The notes: generated by a model from the sequence alone, not told the origin. A stretch of DNA of 43,751 bases from Oscillospiraceae bacterium (GCA_017887695.1 JAGHHM010000098.1:1-43751), one strand, 5' to 3'; counted from the first letter of the stretch, positions 17,965 to 25,379 are shown. Program-made: numbers and translations.

Positions 17965-18297
17965 TGGGGTGTCCGAATCGGACACCCCCATCCAGGGGTC
18001 GGTGAGCTTCAGCTGCACCAGCATCCGGCGAAAGGCGAAGTTTTCCGCAGCCATCGCCCCCGGCTCCTTCAGGTCCCGGTGATCCCAGGCGTCCAGCACC
18101 ATGGCGTTGACGCAGAGGTCATACTGGGCGGCCCGGGCCGTCCCGGCCTCCGGGGGAGAGATGCCCGCCTGGGTCATGTAGCTGACGGCGGCCTCATACA
18201 GGACGGGGATCACCGCCTCCACCTCCGGGTCGTCCTTCAGTTCCGTCAGACGGCAGTAGGCCAGCAGGGCCTCCCGCCGCTCGTCACTCAGGGCCAT
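17956..18297 (-). CDS. gp6-like head-tail connector
   Basis: This 113-residue, mainly helical protein (EALLAYCRLTELKDDPEVEAVIPVLYEAAVSYMTQAGI) is typical of gp6/YqbG-type connector proteins that form a ring under the portal. Its last residues (GVSDSDTPAG) are encoded by a palindrome (GTGTCCGAATCGGACAC) and by one copy of the 18-bp repeat, so the C-terminus may have been changed by insertion of that sequence. Confidence 0.82.
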   Translation of the reverse strand: MALSDERREALLAYCRLTELKDDPEVEAVIPVLYEAAVSYMTQAGISPPEAGTARAAQYDLCVNAMVLDAWDHRDLKEPGAMAAENFAFRRMLVQLKLTDPWMGVSDSDTPAG

Positions 18298-18312
18298 GGG
18301 CTATCCCTCCAA

Positions 18313-19539
18313 TCAGGCCCCGGGGGTGGTGGCCACCACGAAGCCCTTGTCCACCACCAGGTTGCCGCCTACCATGGCGTCGCCCAGGATGGTGAACATG
18401 CGCTCCACGGCCTTCACGCTCTCATCCACCCGGATGGAGTAATCACCAAAGAGGCCCAGCTCGTAGTTCATGGGATCGCCGTAGACCATGGTCTGCACCT
18501 CGGTGCCGGCGCCATCCAGGGCGGTGAGGAAGGAGTTGATGGCGTAGGGGATCATGGTGCCGCCGTCCACGATCACGCCGCGGTTGGGGTTGTTGCCCTC
18601 GGGGCGGATCTCAAAGACCCGCTTCTTGTCCTGGGTGCCCCGGATCTTGCCCAGGGCCAGAAGATCCTTCTTGTTGAGGTAGAGCCGGGCGTTGGCGCCG
18701 ATGGTCTCGTCGCCGCCGTAGCCGAAGAACAGCTCGGTCAGCAGGCTCTCGGTTACGCCGCCGGTGATCTCCAGCTTCTTGAAGATCTCCGCACCCGCCA
18801 CGTTCTTGGCGTTGAGGATACCGAACATATCGGGGCTGGCCTGGCCGTCACCCTTGACGATCAGCTCGCTGAGCTTGCGCCGGATGGCCCGCATGGCCAT
18901 GGAGCGGATCTTCTCGTAGTAGCTCGCAGGGCTCAGGCGGGAGATGTTGCGGTCCACATAGCTGGTCACGTTCAGCTCATAGGGGCTGATCTTGGCCACG
19001 CCGAAGGTGGGATCAGTGGACACCGTCCGGGCGGTGCCGGCGTTGGTGGTCACCTTGCCGCCCTTGGCGTCCAGCTCGGTGATGACGTAGGGCTCCAGGA
19101 AGCTGCCCATTCCGGTAAGATCCTGGACATAGACCTCATCCACGATGGAGCTCACCACGTTGCCCAGGGGGTCGCGGATCAGGCTGCCGGCGCCGGTGGG
19201 CTCCACGATGGTGCCGGTGGCCAGGGTCACCTGCTTGCTGGCCTGGTACAGGTCACGGATGGTCTCCCGGGCGGTGAACTTGATCTCGCCGCCCTTCTGC
19301 AGGATGTCCGCCCGCTCCAGGGCCTTGTCCCGCTCCTCATGCCGGTCGGGGGCCTTTTCCATAAACTTGCGGTCCTGCTCCTGGATCAGATCCTGAAGGT
19401 CCTTGATCTCGCCGTTCATGTTGGAGACCTTCTCCATTTCGCTGCGGTACTCCGCCTGCTTGCCCTCCTTCAGGAAGGCCTCCGCCTTCTCCAGAACGGC
19501 GGTACGCTGCTGCTGCAGGTCAATCAGTTTCCGTCTCAT
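18313..19539 (-). CDS. HK97-family major capsid protein
   Basis: This 408-residue capsid protein starts at ATG 19539 (MRRKLIDLQQQRTAV), preceded by AAGGAGGACAAGCAGC; the track start is seven codons longer with no ribosome binding site. Residues 1-90 form a charged coiled coil, the scaffolding delta domain removed by the protease encoded just upstream. The HK97 core follows (GAGSLIRDPLGNVVSSIVDEVYVQDLTGMGSFLEPYVITELDAKGG; NRGVIVDGGTMIPYAINSFLTAL). Confidence 0.93.
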   Translation of the reverse strand: MRRKLIDLQQQRTAVLEKAEAFLKEGKQAEYRSEMEKVSNMNGEIKDLQDLIQEQDRKFMEKAPDRHEERDKALERADILQKGGEIKFTARETIRDLYQASKQVTLATGTIVEPTGAGSLIRDPLGNVVSSIVDEVYVQDLTGMGSFLEPYVITELDAKGGKVTTNAGTARTVSTDPTFGVAKISPYELNVTSYVDRNISRLSPASYYEKIRSMAMRAIRRKLSELIVKGDGQASPDMFGILNAKNVAGAEIFKKLEITGGVTESLLTELFFGYGGDETIGANARLYLNKKDLLALGKIRGTQDKKRVFEIRPEGNNPNRGVIVDGGTMIPYAINSFLTALDGAGTEVQTMVYGDPMNYELGLFGDYSIRVDESVKAVERMFTILGDAMVGGNLVVDKGFVVATTPGA

Positions 19540-19556
19540 GCTGCTTGTCCTCCTTG

Positions 19557-20264
19557 TCAAACAAATCTGGTTTTCTCCAGTTCCAGCAGGGCCTCGTCCT
19601 GCCAGGCCTGGCTATCTGCTCCGGGGCCTTTCCCCGGCTGGGGATCTTCTGCGGGCCCCTCCGGTCCGCCGTAGCGCTTGGCTTTGATTACGCCCGCCTC
19701 CGGCTGAGTGGGCACGGCCACCAGGGACACCTCGTATGCCTCCGCCGCCCCGTCCAGCAGGAACACGCAGCGGGCGCCGTCGTACTCCCGGCCGGGGATG
19801 TGCTCGCACCACTCCCGGCGCTGGTCCTTGCCGCAGATGGAGCAGATCACCCGCTCCACCGCCACGCCCACACTGCACTCCCGGAGGATCCCGGTCTCAA
19901 TGGCGGCGATGGTGTCCTCAGTCTTGTCCATCCTGGGCATATAGCAGCTGAGGACCAGCTGGCGGCCGCCGCCCGGCTTGTCCTCCACGGCAGCGGCATA
20001 TACCCGGGCGGTCTGGACAGTGGCGCTCCAGCGGTGGTCCATCAGCACCGGCCGGCCGGGGAACAGCTCCGCGAAGCCCTGGAGGGCCTCCTCGGTGAAG
20101 CGCTCATCGTCCCGGTCCACCTGGTCGTTGCAGGCCGCCAGCCGGAAGGTGAATACCTCTTCGGCCTTCAGATCCCGCAGGGCCTGCTGGTTGATCAGCC
20201 GCAGGGCCTCCTCGCTCAGCTCCGCCGCCTTTTCCACCAGGGCGGCTTTGAAAAGTTCAGCCAC
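19557..20264 (-). CDS. capsid maturation protease with Cys-rich insert
   Basis: The protein is about 235 residues from GTG 20264, chosen because AAAGGAGT lies 7 nt upstream; the track start at 20375 sits beyond a terminator hairpin. The HK97 prohead-protease-like pattern shows histidine in PVLMDHRW (H77) and serine in ILRECSVG (S131). A short insert CSICGKDQRREWCEH could bind zinc, which is unusual in this family but occurs in Firmicute phages. It is placed directly before the major capsid gene. Confidence 0.8.
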   Translation of the reverse strand: MAELFKAALVEKAAELSEEALRLINQQALRDLKAEEVFTFRLAACNDQVDRDDERFTEEALQGFAELFPGRPVLMDHRWSATVQTARVYAAAVEDKPGGGRQLVLSCYMPRMDKTEDTIAAIETGILRECSVGVAVERVICSICGKDQRREWCEHIPGREYDGARCVFLLDGAAEAYEVSLVAVPTQPEAGVIKAKRYGGPEGPAEDPQPGKGPGADSQAWQDEALLELEKTRFV

Positions 20265-20294
20265 TTTCTCACTCCTTTCTCGTTTCGCAGGCAT

Positions 20295-20345
20295 AAAAAA
20301 ACGCCAGAACCGGAGAAGAAGATCATCCTTCTCACGGCTCTGGCG
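20295..20345 (-). terminator. intrinsic terminator inside the late operon
   Basis: On the minus strand a long stem (CGCCAGAGCCGTGAGAAG paired with CTTCTCCGGTTCTGGCG, few mismatches) is followed by TTTTTTT. It lies between the portal chimera and the protease gene. It would separate early/replication from structural transcription unless read through. Confidence 0.85.
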
Positions 20346-20397
20346 CTGGGCTTTCTCAGCCTCTGGCTCTGGCACTTACCTGTATGTTCTTTTTCCA

Positions 20398-21087
20398 TCA
20401 CTCTACAATTGGCCTGCTGGCGGCCCGGATCCGGCTCAGCTCCGCCCAGTCCGCCAGGGGGACAAAGTTGAGACTGGCCCGCCGGTGCTCGCCGCCGGGC
20501 ACGTCCGGCATGTCCTCCAGGGCCAGGATGTCGTTGACGGAGAACACGCCTTCGTCAATCATCGTCTGATACCAGCCGGACCGGGCGCCGGTGTCGCCCC
20601 GGAGCTCGGCCATGAGGTTGATCCGCAGCTCCAGGCCCCGGTCTACCTGGCTTTTGGCCAGCAGCTTCCAGGTCTGCTCCTCCTCGTACTGGTTCACAAT
20701 GGGGTGGAGGGTGCCCACCACATACTCGATGGCGTTCTGCTCATTGGAGCCGTAGGCCTGCTTGCCCTCCTGAAGCTTGTAGAGAGGGACGCCTGACATG
20801 GCCACCTCTGCCCCGCCGCTGCCCTCAATGATCATGCCGTAGGTGGCGCCGTCCGGGGCCTCGCCTTTGAAGTACTGCTCATAGAAGGTCCCTCCGCAGG
20901 CGGAGCACCGGCATTCCACCGCCGGCACCTTCCGCCGCTTACCGCTGAGGACGGCCTCGGGGGAGGTGTCCTCCTCCCAGACTTTCCGGTACACGATCCC
21001 GGCGGTGTCCAGCTCTCCCAGGTTCATCGCCCATGGAAGCAGGCCCTCCGGGGCCTTGCGGCTCACCAGATCTTTGTAGTCCTTCAT
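20398..21087 (-). CDS. chimera: PcfJ-like N-terminus fused to portal C-terminus
   Basis: This 229-residue ORF consists of two unrelated parts. Residues 1 to about 95 (MKDYKDLVSRKAPEGLLPWAMNLG...VECRCSACGGTFYEQYFKGEAPDGATYGMII) look like the start of a PcfJ-like/Cys-motif early phage protein, which usually follows a PcfK-like gene, as here. From about residue 100 (GVPLYKLQEGKQAYGSNEQNAIEYVVGTLHPIVNQYEEEQTWKLL...LRGDTGARSGWYQTMIDEGVFSVNDILALEDM) it is the C-terminal third of an HK97-type portal. A portal is normally 380-450 residues. The junction lies near 20787-20810. The fusion is in frame with a good ribosome binding site but is unlikely to act as a portal. It marks a deletion that also removed terminase genes. 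Confidence 0.8.
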   Translation of the reverse strand: MKDYKDLVSRKAPEGLLPWAMNLGELDTAGIVYRKVWEEDTSPEAVLSGKRRKVPAVECRCSACGGTFYEQYFKGEAPDGATYGMIIEGSGGAEVAMSGVPLYKLQEGKQAYGSNEQNAIEYVVGTLHPIVNQYEEEQTWKLLAKSQVDRGLELRINLMAELRGDTGARSGWYQTMIDEGVFSVNDILALEDMPDVPGGEHRRASLNFVPLADWAELSRIRAASRPIVE

Positions 21088-21099
21088 CCTGCCGTCCCC

Positions 21100-21450
21100 C
21101 TAAAAGAAGTCAGTCAGATCAATGAATTTGCTGCTTCTCCTGTCCTCCTGACTGGCCGTCGGATCAACGTCCCGCTCCGGCAGGCCGTAAAACTCCCGGA
21201 TGATCTTCTCCGCCCGGATCGGTGTCACACAGGCGAAATTTCCCACCTTGTGCTGGTCTGCCCACGCCTTGATCTTCTTCTCGCAGTGCTCCAGGCTCAT
21301 TTCCGGTACTTCCAGATCACGCAGAACGATCTCCGCCATGTGGGGCTCCTGCCGCAGCATATCCTTCAGCTGTTCGCCCACCATCCATACAGCGTTTTCC
21401 TCTTTAGGCTGCTGTGCGGTGATAGCCTCTATCGCGGCACTCAGGATCAT
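21100..21450 (-). CDS. PcfK-like protein (AcrIIA9-like family)
   Basis: This 116-residue protein starts at ATG 21450 (MILSAAIEAITAQQPKEENAVW), with AAGGGGGGA upstream and an ATGA overlap with the preceding gene; the track N-terminus is not used. The helical body and CVTPIRAEKIIREFYGLPE near the C-terminus fit the PcfK-like family, whose members include the Cas9 inhibitor AcrIIA9. Most PcfK-like proteins have no proven function, so anti-CRISPR activity is only possible. The PcfJ-like partner downstream is truncated. Confidence 0.65.
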   Translation of the reverse strand: MILSAAIEAITAQQPKEENAVWMVGEQLKDMLRQEPHMAEIVLRDLEVPEMSLEHCEKKIKAWADQHKVGNFACVTPIRAEKIIREFYGLPERDVDPTASQEDRRSSKFIDLTDFF

Positions 21451-21695
21451 TGAGAATCCCCCCCTTCCGCCGGCTCCGCCTCCCGGCCCAGCCACTGCTC
21501 CAGGCACTGGGCGCACTGGTCGTTGTCAATTCCCTCCAGGCGTTCCAAGGAGACAAAGCACTCCGGTCGCTCCTGGCAATACTGGGGGCCCTCCAGCTCC
21601 TCGATCTGCATGATGAACCGGGCCAGGGCCTTGTCATCCATGGCCCGGATCTCATCGCCCCGGGTCATGGGCTTGTGTTCCATCTTGATAGCCAT
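21447..21695 (-). CDS. small Cys-containing phage protein
   Basis: This 82-residue protein has a CX12-15C-type spacing (YCQERPECFVSLERLEGIDNDQCAQCLEQW) that could form a small zinc site. The ATG has AAAAGGAG upstream. It overlaps the PcfK-like gene by 4 bp. No family is recognised. Confidence 0.65.
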   Translation of the reverse strand: MAIKMEHKPMTRGDEIRAMDDKALARFIMQIEELEGPQYCQERPECFVSLERLEGIDNDQCAQCLEQWLGREAEPAEGGDSQ

Positions 21696-21849
21696 TATTT
21701 TTCTCCTTTTCCGCAGCTGCCAACAGGTCCTCCAGGGCCCAGGCCACCGTCAGGTGGTCCACCTTCAGCTGCATATCATTCGCCATGGTGCTTAGGGATC
21801 TGTGCCGCCGGATCTCTGCCTTGATGATCTGCACGGCAGTCTCATCCAT
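21652..21849 (-). CDS. small helical phage protein
   Basis: This is about 65 residues from ATG 21849 (MDETAVQIIKAEIRRHRSLSTM), with AGGAGGT upstream, overlapping the DnaB stop by 8 bp. It is helical and charged with no known domain. It lies in the replication operon. Confidence 0.6.
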   Translation of the reverse strand: MDETAVQIIKAEIRRHRSLSTMANDMQLKVDHLTVAWALEDLLAAAEKEKNNGYQDGTQAHDPGR

Positions 21850-23224
21850 GGGCTGCCACCTCCTGGTCAAAGGGACTGGGCTCATAGGAGCGCACTGGCC
21901 GGAAGAGATTTTGCTGGGGATCTGGCTCCTTCTTGGGAACAGTGGACATCGGCTGGGATACGGACTTGGAAAAGCGCTGCTTGTCCCCTTCGAAGTTCAG
22001 CAGAAGCCCCAGCCCGGCCTCGCCGTCTTTGTTCTTGGCCAGATCCAGAACCCGCCGGCTGTAGGCGAAGTCCTGGTACTCCTTGTAGAGCAGCAGCACC
22101 ACATCGGCGTCCTGCTCGATCTGTCCGGACTGGCGGAGGCTGGAGAGGGTAGGGGGTGGTGTGGAGCCGTCCTTCTTTTTGTCGGGGCGGCTGAGCTGGG
22201 AGAGGGCCACCACGGTTTTCTTGGTGGTGCGGCCCAACTGCTGCAGGTCGTTGGAAACCTGGGAGACCTTTTCAACGTCGCTCATGTACCGCCCGGCCCG
22301 GACGACGGGGATCTTCTGCAGGTAGTCAATCATGATAACGTCGTAGTGGTGGGCCATGGCATAGGAGCCGATGGAGCCTACCGTCATGCCGCTGGCCTCG
22401 ATAAGATCCATCACCGGTGCGGTAAGGTGCTGCCGGAGATCTCTGATCCGGCCATAGTCCTCCTGCTGGAGGGCGTTGCCCAGGATCCGCTTGAAGCTGG
22501 TGTGGGTCTGACAGGCCACGGTCCGGTCATAGAGCTTGTCCGCGTCGGTCTCGTAGCTGAAGAACCCCACCCGCTTGCCATTCTTGGCCAGGTGGAAGGC
22601 CACCTGCAGGGCAAAGGCGGTCTTGCCGGCGGAGGGGTATCCGCCGATGACCACCATGTCCCCGGGGCCGGCGTGGAGCTGCTGGTCCAGATCCGGGAAA
22701 CCCAGCTTCAGGAAGTCGGGAGGCTTGCCGCCGTCCCGGCGCTTGAAGAAGGCCCGGAAAGCCTCCTGGAGGGTCACCCGCCGGATGCCGGACCGCTCGC
22801 AGAAGAGGAGGTTTGCCTGGTCGATGGCGGCCCGGCAGGCGTCCTCGTCCTCGGCCGTGGCCAGTTGCTCTCCTATCTGACGCAGACGATGGAGCCGGGA
22901 TGTTTTTTTCAGGGCCTCGGCGTAGGCGTCGGCATTGGCAGAGGTGGGAGTCACCTCGATGTACCGGGCCATAAGGTCGCGGTATTTGCCGCCCAGGGCC
23001 TCACTGACGGTGATGGCGTCCACCGGCTGTCCCTGGCCATAGAGCTGGGCCATGCAGCGGAAAATGGTCCGCTGCTCCGGCAGCTGGAAGTCATCCTCCG
23101 CCACTGCCATGAGCATGGGGCCCACGGCGGCCTCGTCGATGAGCATGGATCCCAGGACGCCTACGGCAGCGGTCATGAGGCTCTCGCTGAGGAGATGCCC
23201 CTGCTTGTCCTTGTCGTTCATCAC
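21842..23224 (-). CDS. DnaB-type replicative helicase
   Basis: This 460-residue protein unwinds DNA at the phage replication fork. The N-terminal DnaB domain is at about residues 12-110 (LGSMLIDEAAVGPMLMAVAEDDF...HRTIFRCM-like) and the RecA-type C-terminal domain has Walker A GGYPSAGKTAFALQ (about 194-207), Walker B VIMIDYLQKIP and ALSQLSRP. The start overlaps the initiator stop by 4 bp, so both are produced together. A phage-coded helicase suggests self-sufficient theta-type initiation. Confidence 0.93.
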   Translation of the reverse strand: MMNDKDKQGHLLSESLMTAAVGVLGSMLIDEAAVGPMLMAVAEDDFQLPEQRTIFRCMAQLYGQGQPVDAITVSEALGGKYRDLMARYIEVTPTSANADAYAEALKKTSRLHRLRQIGEQLATAEDEDACRAAIDQANLLFCERSGIRRVTLQEAFRAFFKRRDGGKPPDFLKLGFPDLDQQLHAGPGDMVVIGGYPSAGKTAFALQVAFHLAKNGKRVGFFSYETDADKLYDRTVACQTHTSFKRILGNALQQEDYGRIRDLRQHLTAPVMDLIEASGMTVGSIGSYAMAHHYDVIMIDYLQKIPVVRAGRYMSDVEKVSQVSNDLQQLGRTTKKTVVALSQLSRPDKKKDGSTPPPTLSSLRQSGQIEQDADVVLLLYKEYQDFAYSRRVLDLAKNKDGEAGLGLLLNFEGDKQRFSKSVSQPMSTVPKKEPDPQQNLFRPVRSYEPSPFDQEVAAHG

Positions 23225-23994
23225 AGGTACCGCACCCCCTCACCGCGAAGCGGCTGGGGCCCATCCGGAGGACCACTGGGGCTGGCGGACAGATCCACCT
23301 CTGTCCACCGGCGCTGGTTGAGCCAGGTGGAGGCGTAGGGGATGCCGATGCCGTCCTGCCACATCTTGCTGGCCATCTGGATGGTCAGGGCCCGGCCCAT
23401 GACGGCCAGAAGGTTGTCATCTGGCTTCAAATTGTCCCAGGCCCTGATAGCCGCCTGCTTGCTCTCACCCCGTGGGTAGTAGTCCCAGAAGGCGGCAAAG
23501 CGATCCGGCTTCCAGTCGGGGGCGGCTTTTGGCTTCTTGGGGCCCTTGGTGCGCCTCCCCCGTTGGGGGATTATAGGGGGTATGTTCATATCTTTAGATT
23601 GTTCTAGTGGCGAATTTTCGCCGGAGGGGTCCGGCGGATTTTCGCCAGAGGGGTATGGCGGATTTTCGCCGGAGGGGGTGACCTGCGGCTCTTCCACGAT
23701 GGTGGGCCTGTCCATCCAGATCCGGCGCTCCACTACGGCATTATTGCCGGGGTCTCGGATCACCTCCACCGAGAGGTAGCCCTTTCGCTCCAGGGACTGG
23801 ACCAGCTCCCGGACTGTCCTGGGGCTGATGGCAAACAGCTCCGCCAGATAGGCGTTGCTGGCCCAGCAGTAGCCGGTGGCGTCGGCCATGGCGGTTATCT
23901 CTGCATACAGGAGCTTGGCATTGGGCCGCAGCTCCGGATCATAGCGGACCCGGGCAGGGAGGACGGCCCAGAAAGCCGGCTTTTGCTCAGCCAT
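23221..23994 (-). CDS. replication initiator with winged-helix N-terminus
   Basis: This 257-residue protein has an N-terminal winged helix (about 1-90: AFWAVLPARVRYDPELRPNAKLLYAEITAMADATGYCWASNAYLAELFAISPRTVRELVQSLERKGYL) like phage replisome organisers. The linker holds a repeated PSGENPPYPSGENPPDPSGENS, coded by three 24-bp iteron-like repeats. The C-terminal region (AAFWDYYPRGESKQAAIRAWDNLKPD) is DnaD/DnaT-like. It probably binds the origin inside its own gene and loads the adjacent DnaB. Ribosome binding site AAGGGGGTGG. Confidence 0.82.
   Translation of the reverse strand: MAEQKPAFWAVLPARVRYDPELRPNAKLLYAEITAMADATGYCWASNAYLAELFAISPRTVRELVQSLERKGYLSVEVIRDPGNNAVVERRIWMDRPTIVEEPQVTPSGENPPYPSGENPPDPSGENSPLEQSKDMNIPPIIPQRGRRTKGPKKPKAAPDWKPDRFAAFWDYYPRGESKQAAIRAWDNLKPDDNLLAVMGRALTIQMASKMWQDGIGIPYASTWLNQRRWTEVDLSASPSGPPDGPQPLRGEGVRYL
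23609..23680. repeat. three 24-bp iterons, probable phage replication origin
   Basis: Three back-to-back 24-bp units begin GGCG(A/G)ATTTTCGCC, and the first has a perfect dyad GGCGAATTTTCGCC. Next to them is an AT-rich stretch (23580-23608: tatgttcatatctttagatt). Iterons plus an AT-rich block inside the initiator gene is the arrangement of lambda-type origins. Confidence 0.65.
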
Positions 23995-24008
23995 ACTGCG
24001 CCACCCCC

Positions 24009-24037
24009 TTGCGGTCCGCTGGTGAATATGCTATAAT
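24009..24037 (+). promoter_or_regulatory. sigmaA-type promoter facing away from the initiator gene
   Basis: TTGCGG, a 17-nt spacer and TATAAT lie on the plus strand, opposite to all neighbouring genes. It would start a short RNA at about 24044. Confidence 0.6.
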
Positions 24038-24043
24038 CAACAT

Positions 24044-24103
24044 GTGAGCGCGGCTTATGCCTCCTGTCCTCTGTGGGGTCCCATCCCACAGGGGACTTTT
24101 TTT
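24044..24103 (+). ncRNA. candidate antisense RNA to the initiator leader
   Basis: A roughly 60-nt transcript is predicted between the promoter above and a strong intrinsic terminator: a 12-bp stem GTCCTCTGTGGG / CCCACAGGGGAC (24066-24096) followed by seven T. No ORF fits inside. It is complementary to the 5' leader of the minus-strand initiator mRNA, as in counter-transcribed RNAs of plasmid replication control. Confidence 0.55.
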
Positions 24104-24135
24104 ATCTGCCTTCATGGCTGCCTCCTCCTATGTAC

Positions 24136-24378
24136 TCAGGCCAGGATCTCCCCCCGGCGGTACAGATCAATACACTTCTGCCGGATCCGCTCCCGGCGGC
24201 GCTCCTGGGCCTCCGGGGTAACGCAGGGGTCCCACAGCTCCACCGTGGTCACGCCGTATTTAGGGCCCCAGTCGATCTTCCGGATGCTCTTGATCCAGGG
24301 CTTTCCGTCCCGCTCCACAGTCTCGGTGGAGACGATGGTCATGATGGGATTATCCGGGCTGGCGGGTTTGTCCGTCAT
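24136..24378 (-). CDS. small early phage protein
   Basis: This 80-residue protein has a beta-rich N-terminus (IMTIVSTETVERDGKPWIKSIRKIDWGPKYGVTTVELWDP) and a helical C-terminus (ERRRERIRQKCIDLYRRG). No family is recognised. It lies between the XRE-like gene and the initiator on the early operon. Confidence 0.6.
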   Translation of the reverse strand: MTDKPASPDNPIMTIVSTETVERDGKPWIKSIRKIDWGPKYGVTTVELWDPCVTPEAQERRRERIRQKCIDLYRRGEILA

Positions 24379-24421
24379 GGCGCCACCTCCTCGCTGCAGT
24401 CTATGGCCCTCCGGGGTTGTC

Positions 24422-24871
24422 CTATGTCCGGGTGTGCTCTGATACCTTCAGGTTGGTTGCGGCCTGGATGATGCCGTCCAGCTCCGCCACGATCTCGCCA
24501 AACAGTTCCCGCTCGCTCTCGTCGATGACGCCGTCCTCGGCGATTTGGAGCAGTTCCCGGTCCCGATGGCGGTCAGCGAAGGCGATGACCTTGTTGATCA
24601 GCTGGATGGCGGCCCGGGGCAGATCCAGCACCTGAATCTCCGGCACTACCTTGATCTCCCCGGAGGCGATCCGGTTGTGCTGATAGGCCAGATAAAGGGC
24701 ATCGTAGACGATGCACATCCGGTCCACGATCTCGGCAGGGGGCAGGCGGTTGTAGCTTTCATAGGCCTTGATGCTCTCCACGGAGATTCCAATGGCCTCG
24801 GCAGCCCCTTCCTGGGTCTTTCCGGCCTTGATCCGTGCGGTTTTGTAGATGTTTGTGTCGTACATGGACAT
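24422..24871 (-). CDS. XRE-family helix-turn-helix regulator
   Basis: This 149-residue protein has an N-terminal HTH (about 8-55: YKTARIKAGKTQEGAAEAIGISVESIKAYESYNRLPPAEIVDRMC) and a helical C-terminal domain (RAAIQLINKVIAFADRHRDRELLQIAEDGVIDESERELFGEIVAELDGII). This combination is common in the early region of Clostridium prophages. The start is ATG 24871 with AAGGAGAAAT. Confidence 0.8.
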   Translation of the reverse strand: MSMYDTNIYKTARIKAGKTQEGAAEAIGISVESIKAYESYNRLPPAEIVDRMCIVYDALYLAYQHNRIASGEIKVVPEIQVLDLPRAAIQLINKVIAFADRHRDRELLQIAEDGVIDESERELFGEIVAELDGIIQAATNLKVSEHTRT

Positions 24872-24898
24872 GGTTTATTTCTCCTTCCAGGGGTAAAA

Positions 24899-25150
24899 TC
24901 AGGATAGTGGGAGGATCATGCCCTGCTCCAGATCATAGCGATAGCTGGCCCGAGCGAAGGCTTCCTCGTCGAAGTCCTCCGGGAGGTCCAGGCACTCCAC
25001 CGGGCCGCTGTAGGTCACCGGGTGGGCCTCGATGTCGTACCAGAGCCGGGCGGTGAATCCCAGGGACAAGGCCAGCGCCAGGATCAGCGCGGCGAGGGCG
25101 GCGTACCAGAGCCGCCGGCGGCGTCGCCGCTGTAATCGTGTCTTGTGCAT
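24899..25150 (-). CDS. small single-pass membrane protein
   Basis: This 83-residue protein starts with a strongly basic head (MHKTRLQRRRRRRLW), has one membrane helix (YAALAALILALALSLGF) and an acidic outer domain. The ribosome binding site is AAAGGAGG. Function unknown; superinfection exclusion is a possibility for such early membrane proteins. Confidence 0.6.
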   Translation of the reverse strand: MHKTRLQRRRRRRLWYAALAALILALALSLGFTARLWYDIEAHPVTYSGPVECLDLPEDFDEEAFARASYRYDLEQGMILPLS

Positions 25151-25163
25151 GGTGCGCCTCCTT

Positions 25164-25355
25164 TCAGCTGGTGTGTTGGGTATAGAGCTGGCCCACCTCC
25201 ACGCCCAGGATCTGGGCCAGGAGGGGGAGCTTGTCAGATCTAGGGGAGGACTTTCCCGTCTCCCACTTGACGACCGCCGGGCGGCTGACGCCCATCAGCT
25301 GGGCCAGCTCACCGGGGCTGTAGCCCTTGGCTTCCCGCAGGGCTTTGATGGCCAT
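25164..25355 (-). CDS. Cro-like XRE repressor
   Basis: This is about 63 residues from ATG 25355 (or GTG two codons earlier, which has GAGGTG upstream). It consists almost only of an HTH (IKALREAKGYSPGELAQLMGVSRPAVVKWETGKSSPRSDKLPLLAQILGVEVGQLY). The track start at 25424 lies within an operator palindrome and lacks a ribosome binding site. It probably acts as the Cro-type switch protein of the early operon. Confidence 0.75.
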   Translation of the reverse strand: MAIKALREAKGYSPGELAQLMGVSRPAVVKWETGKSSPRSDKLPLLAQILGVEVGQLYTQHTS

Positions 25356-25379
25356 GGCCACCGCGATCACCTCGCTCTC

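Noticed and set aside
18079-19674. 531-residue plus-strand ORF opposite the capsid gene
   Set aside because: Shadow of the major capsid protein; His/Gly/Leu-rich text is typical for reversed GC-rich coding DNA.
21785-23338. 517-residue plus-strand ORF opposite the DnaB gene
   Set aside because: Shadow of the minus-strand helicase with clear Walker motifs.
23609-23680. Repeats as a CRISPR array
   Set aside because: The 24-bp units are directly adjacent without spacers and lie in a coding frame. No CRISPR array or cas gene was seen in the window.
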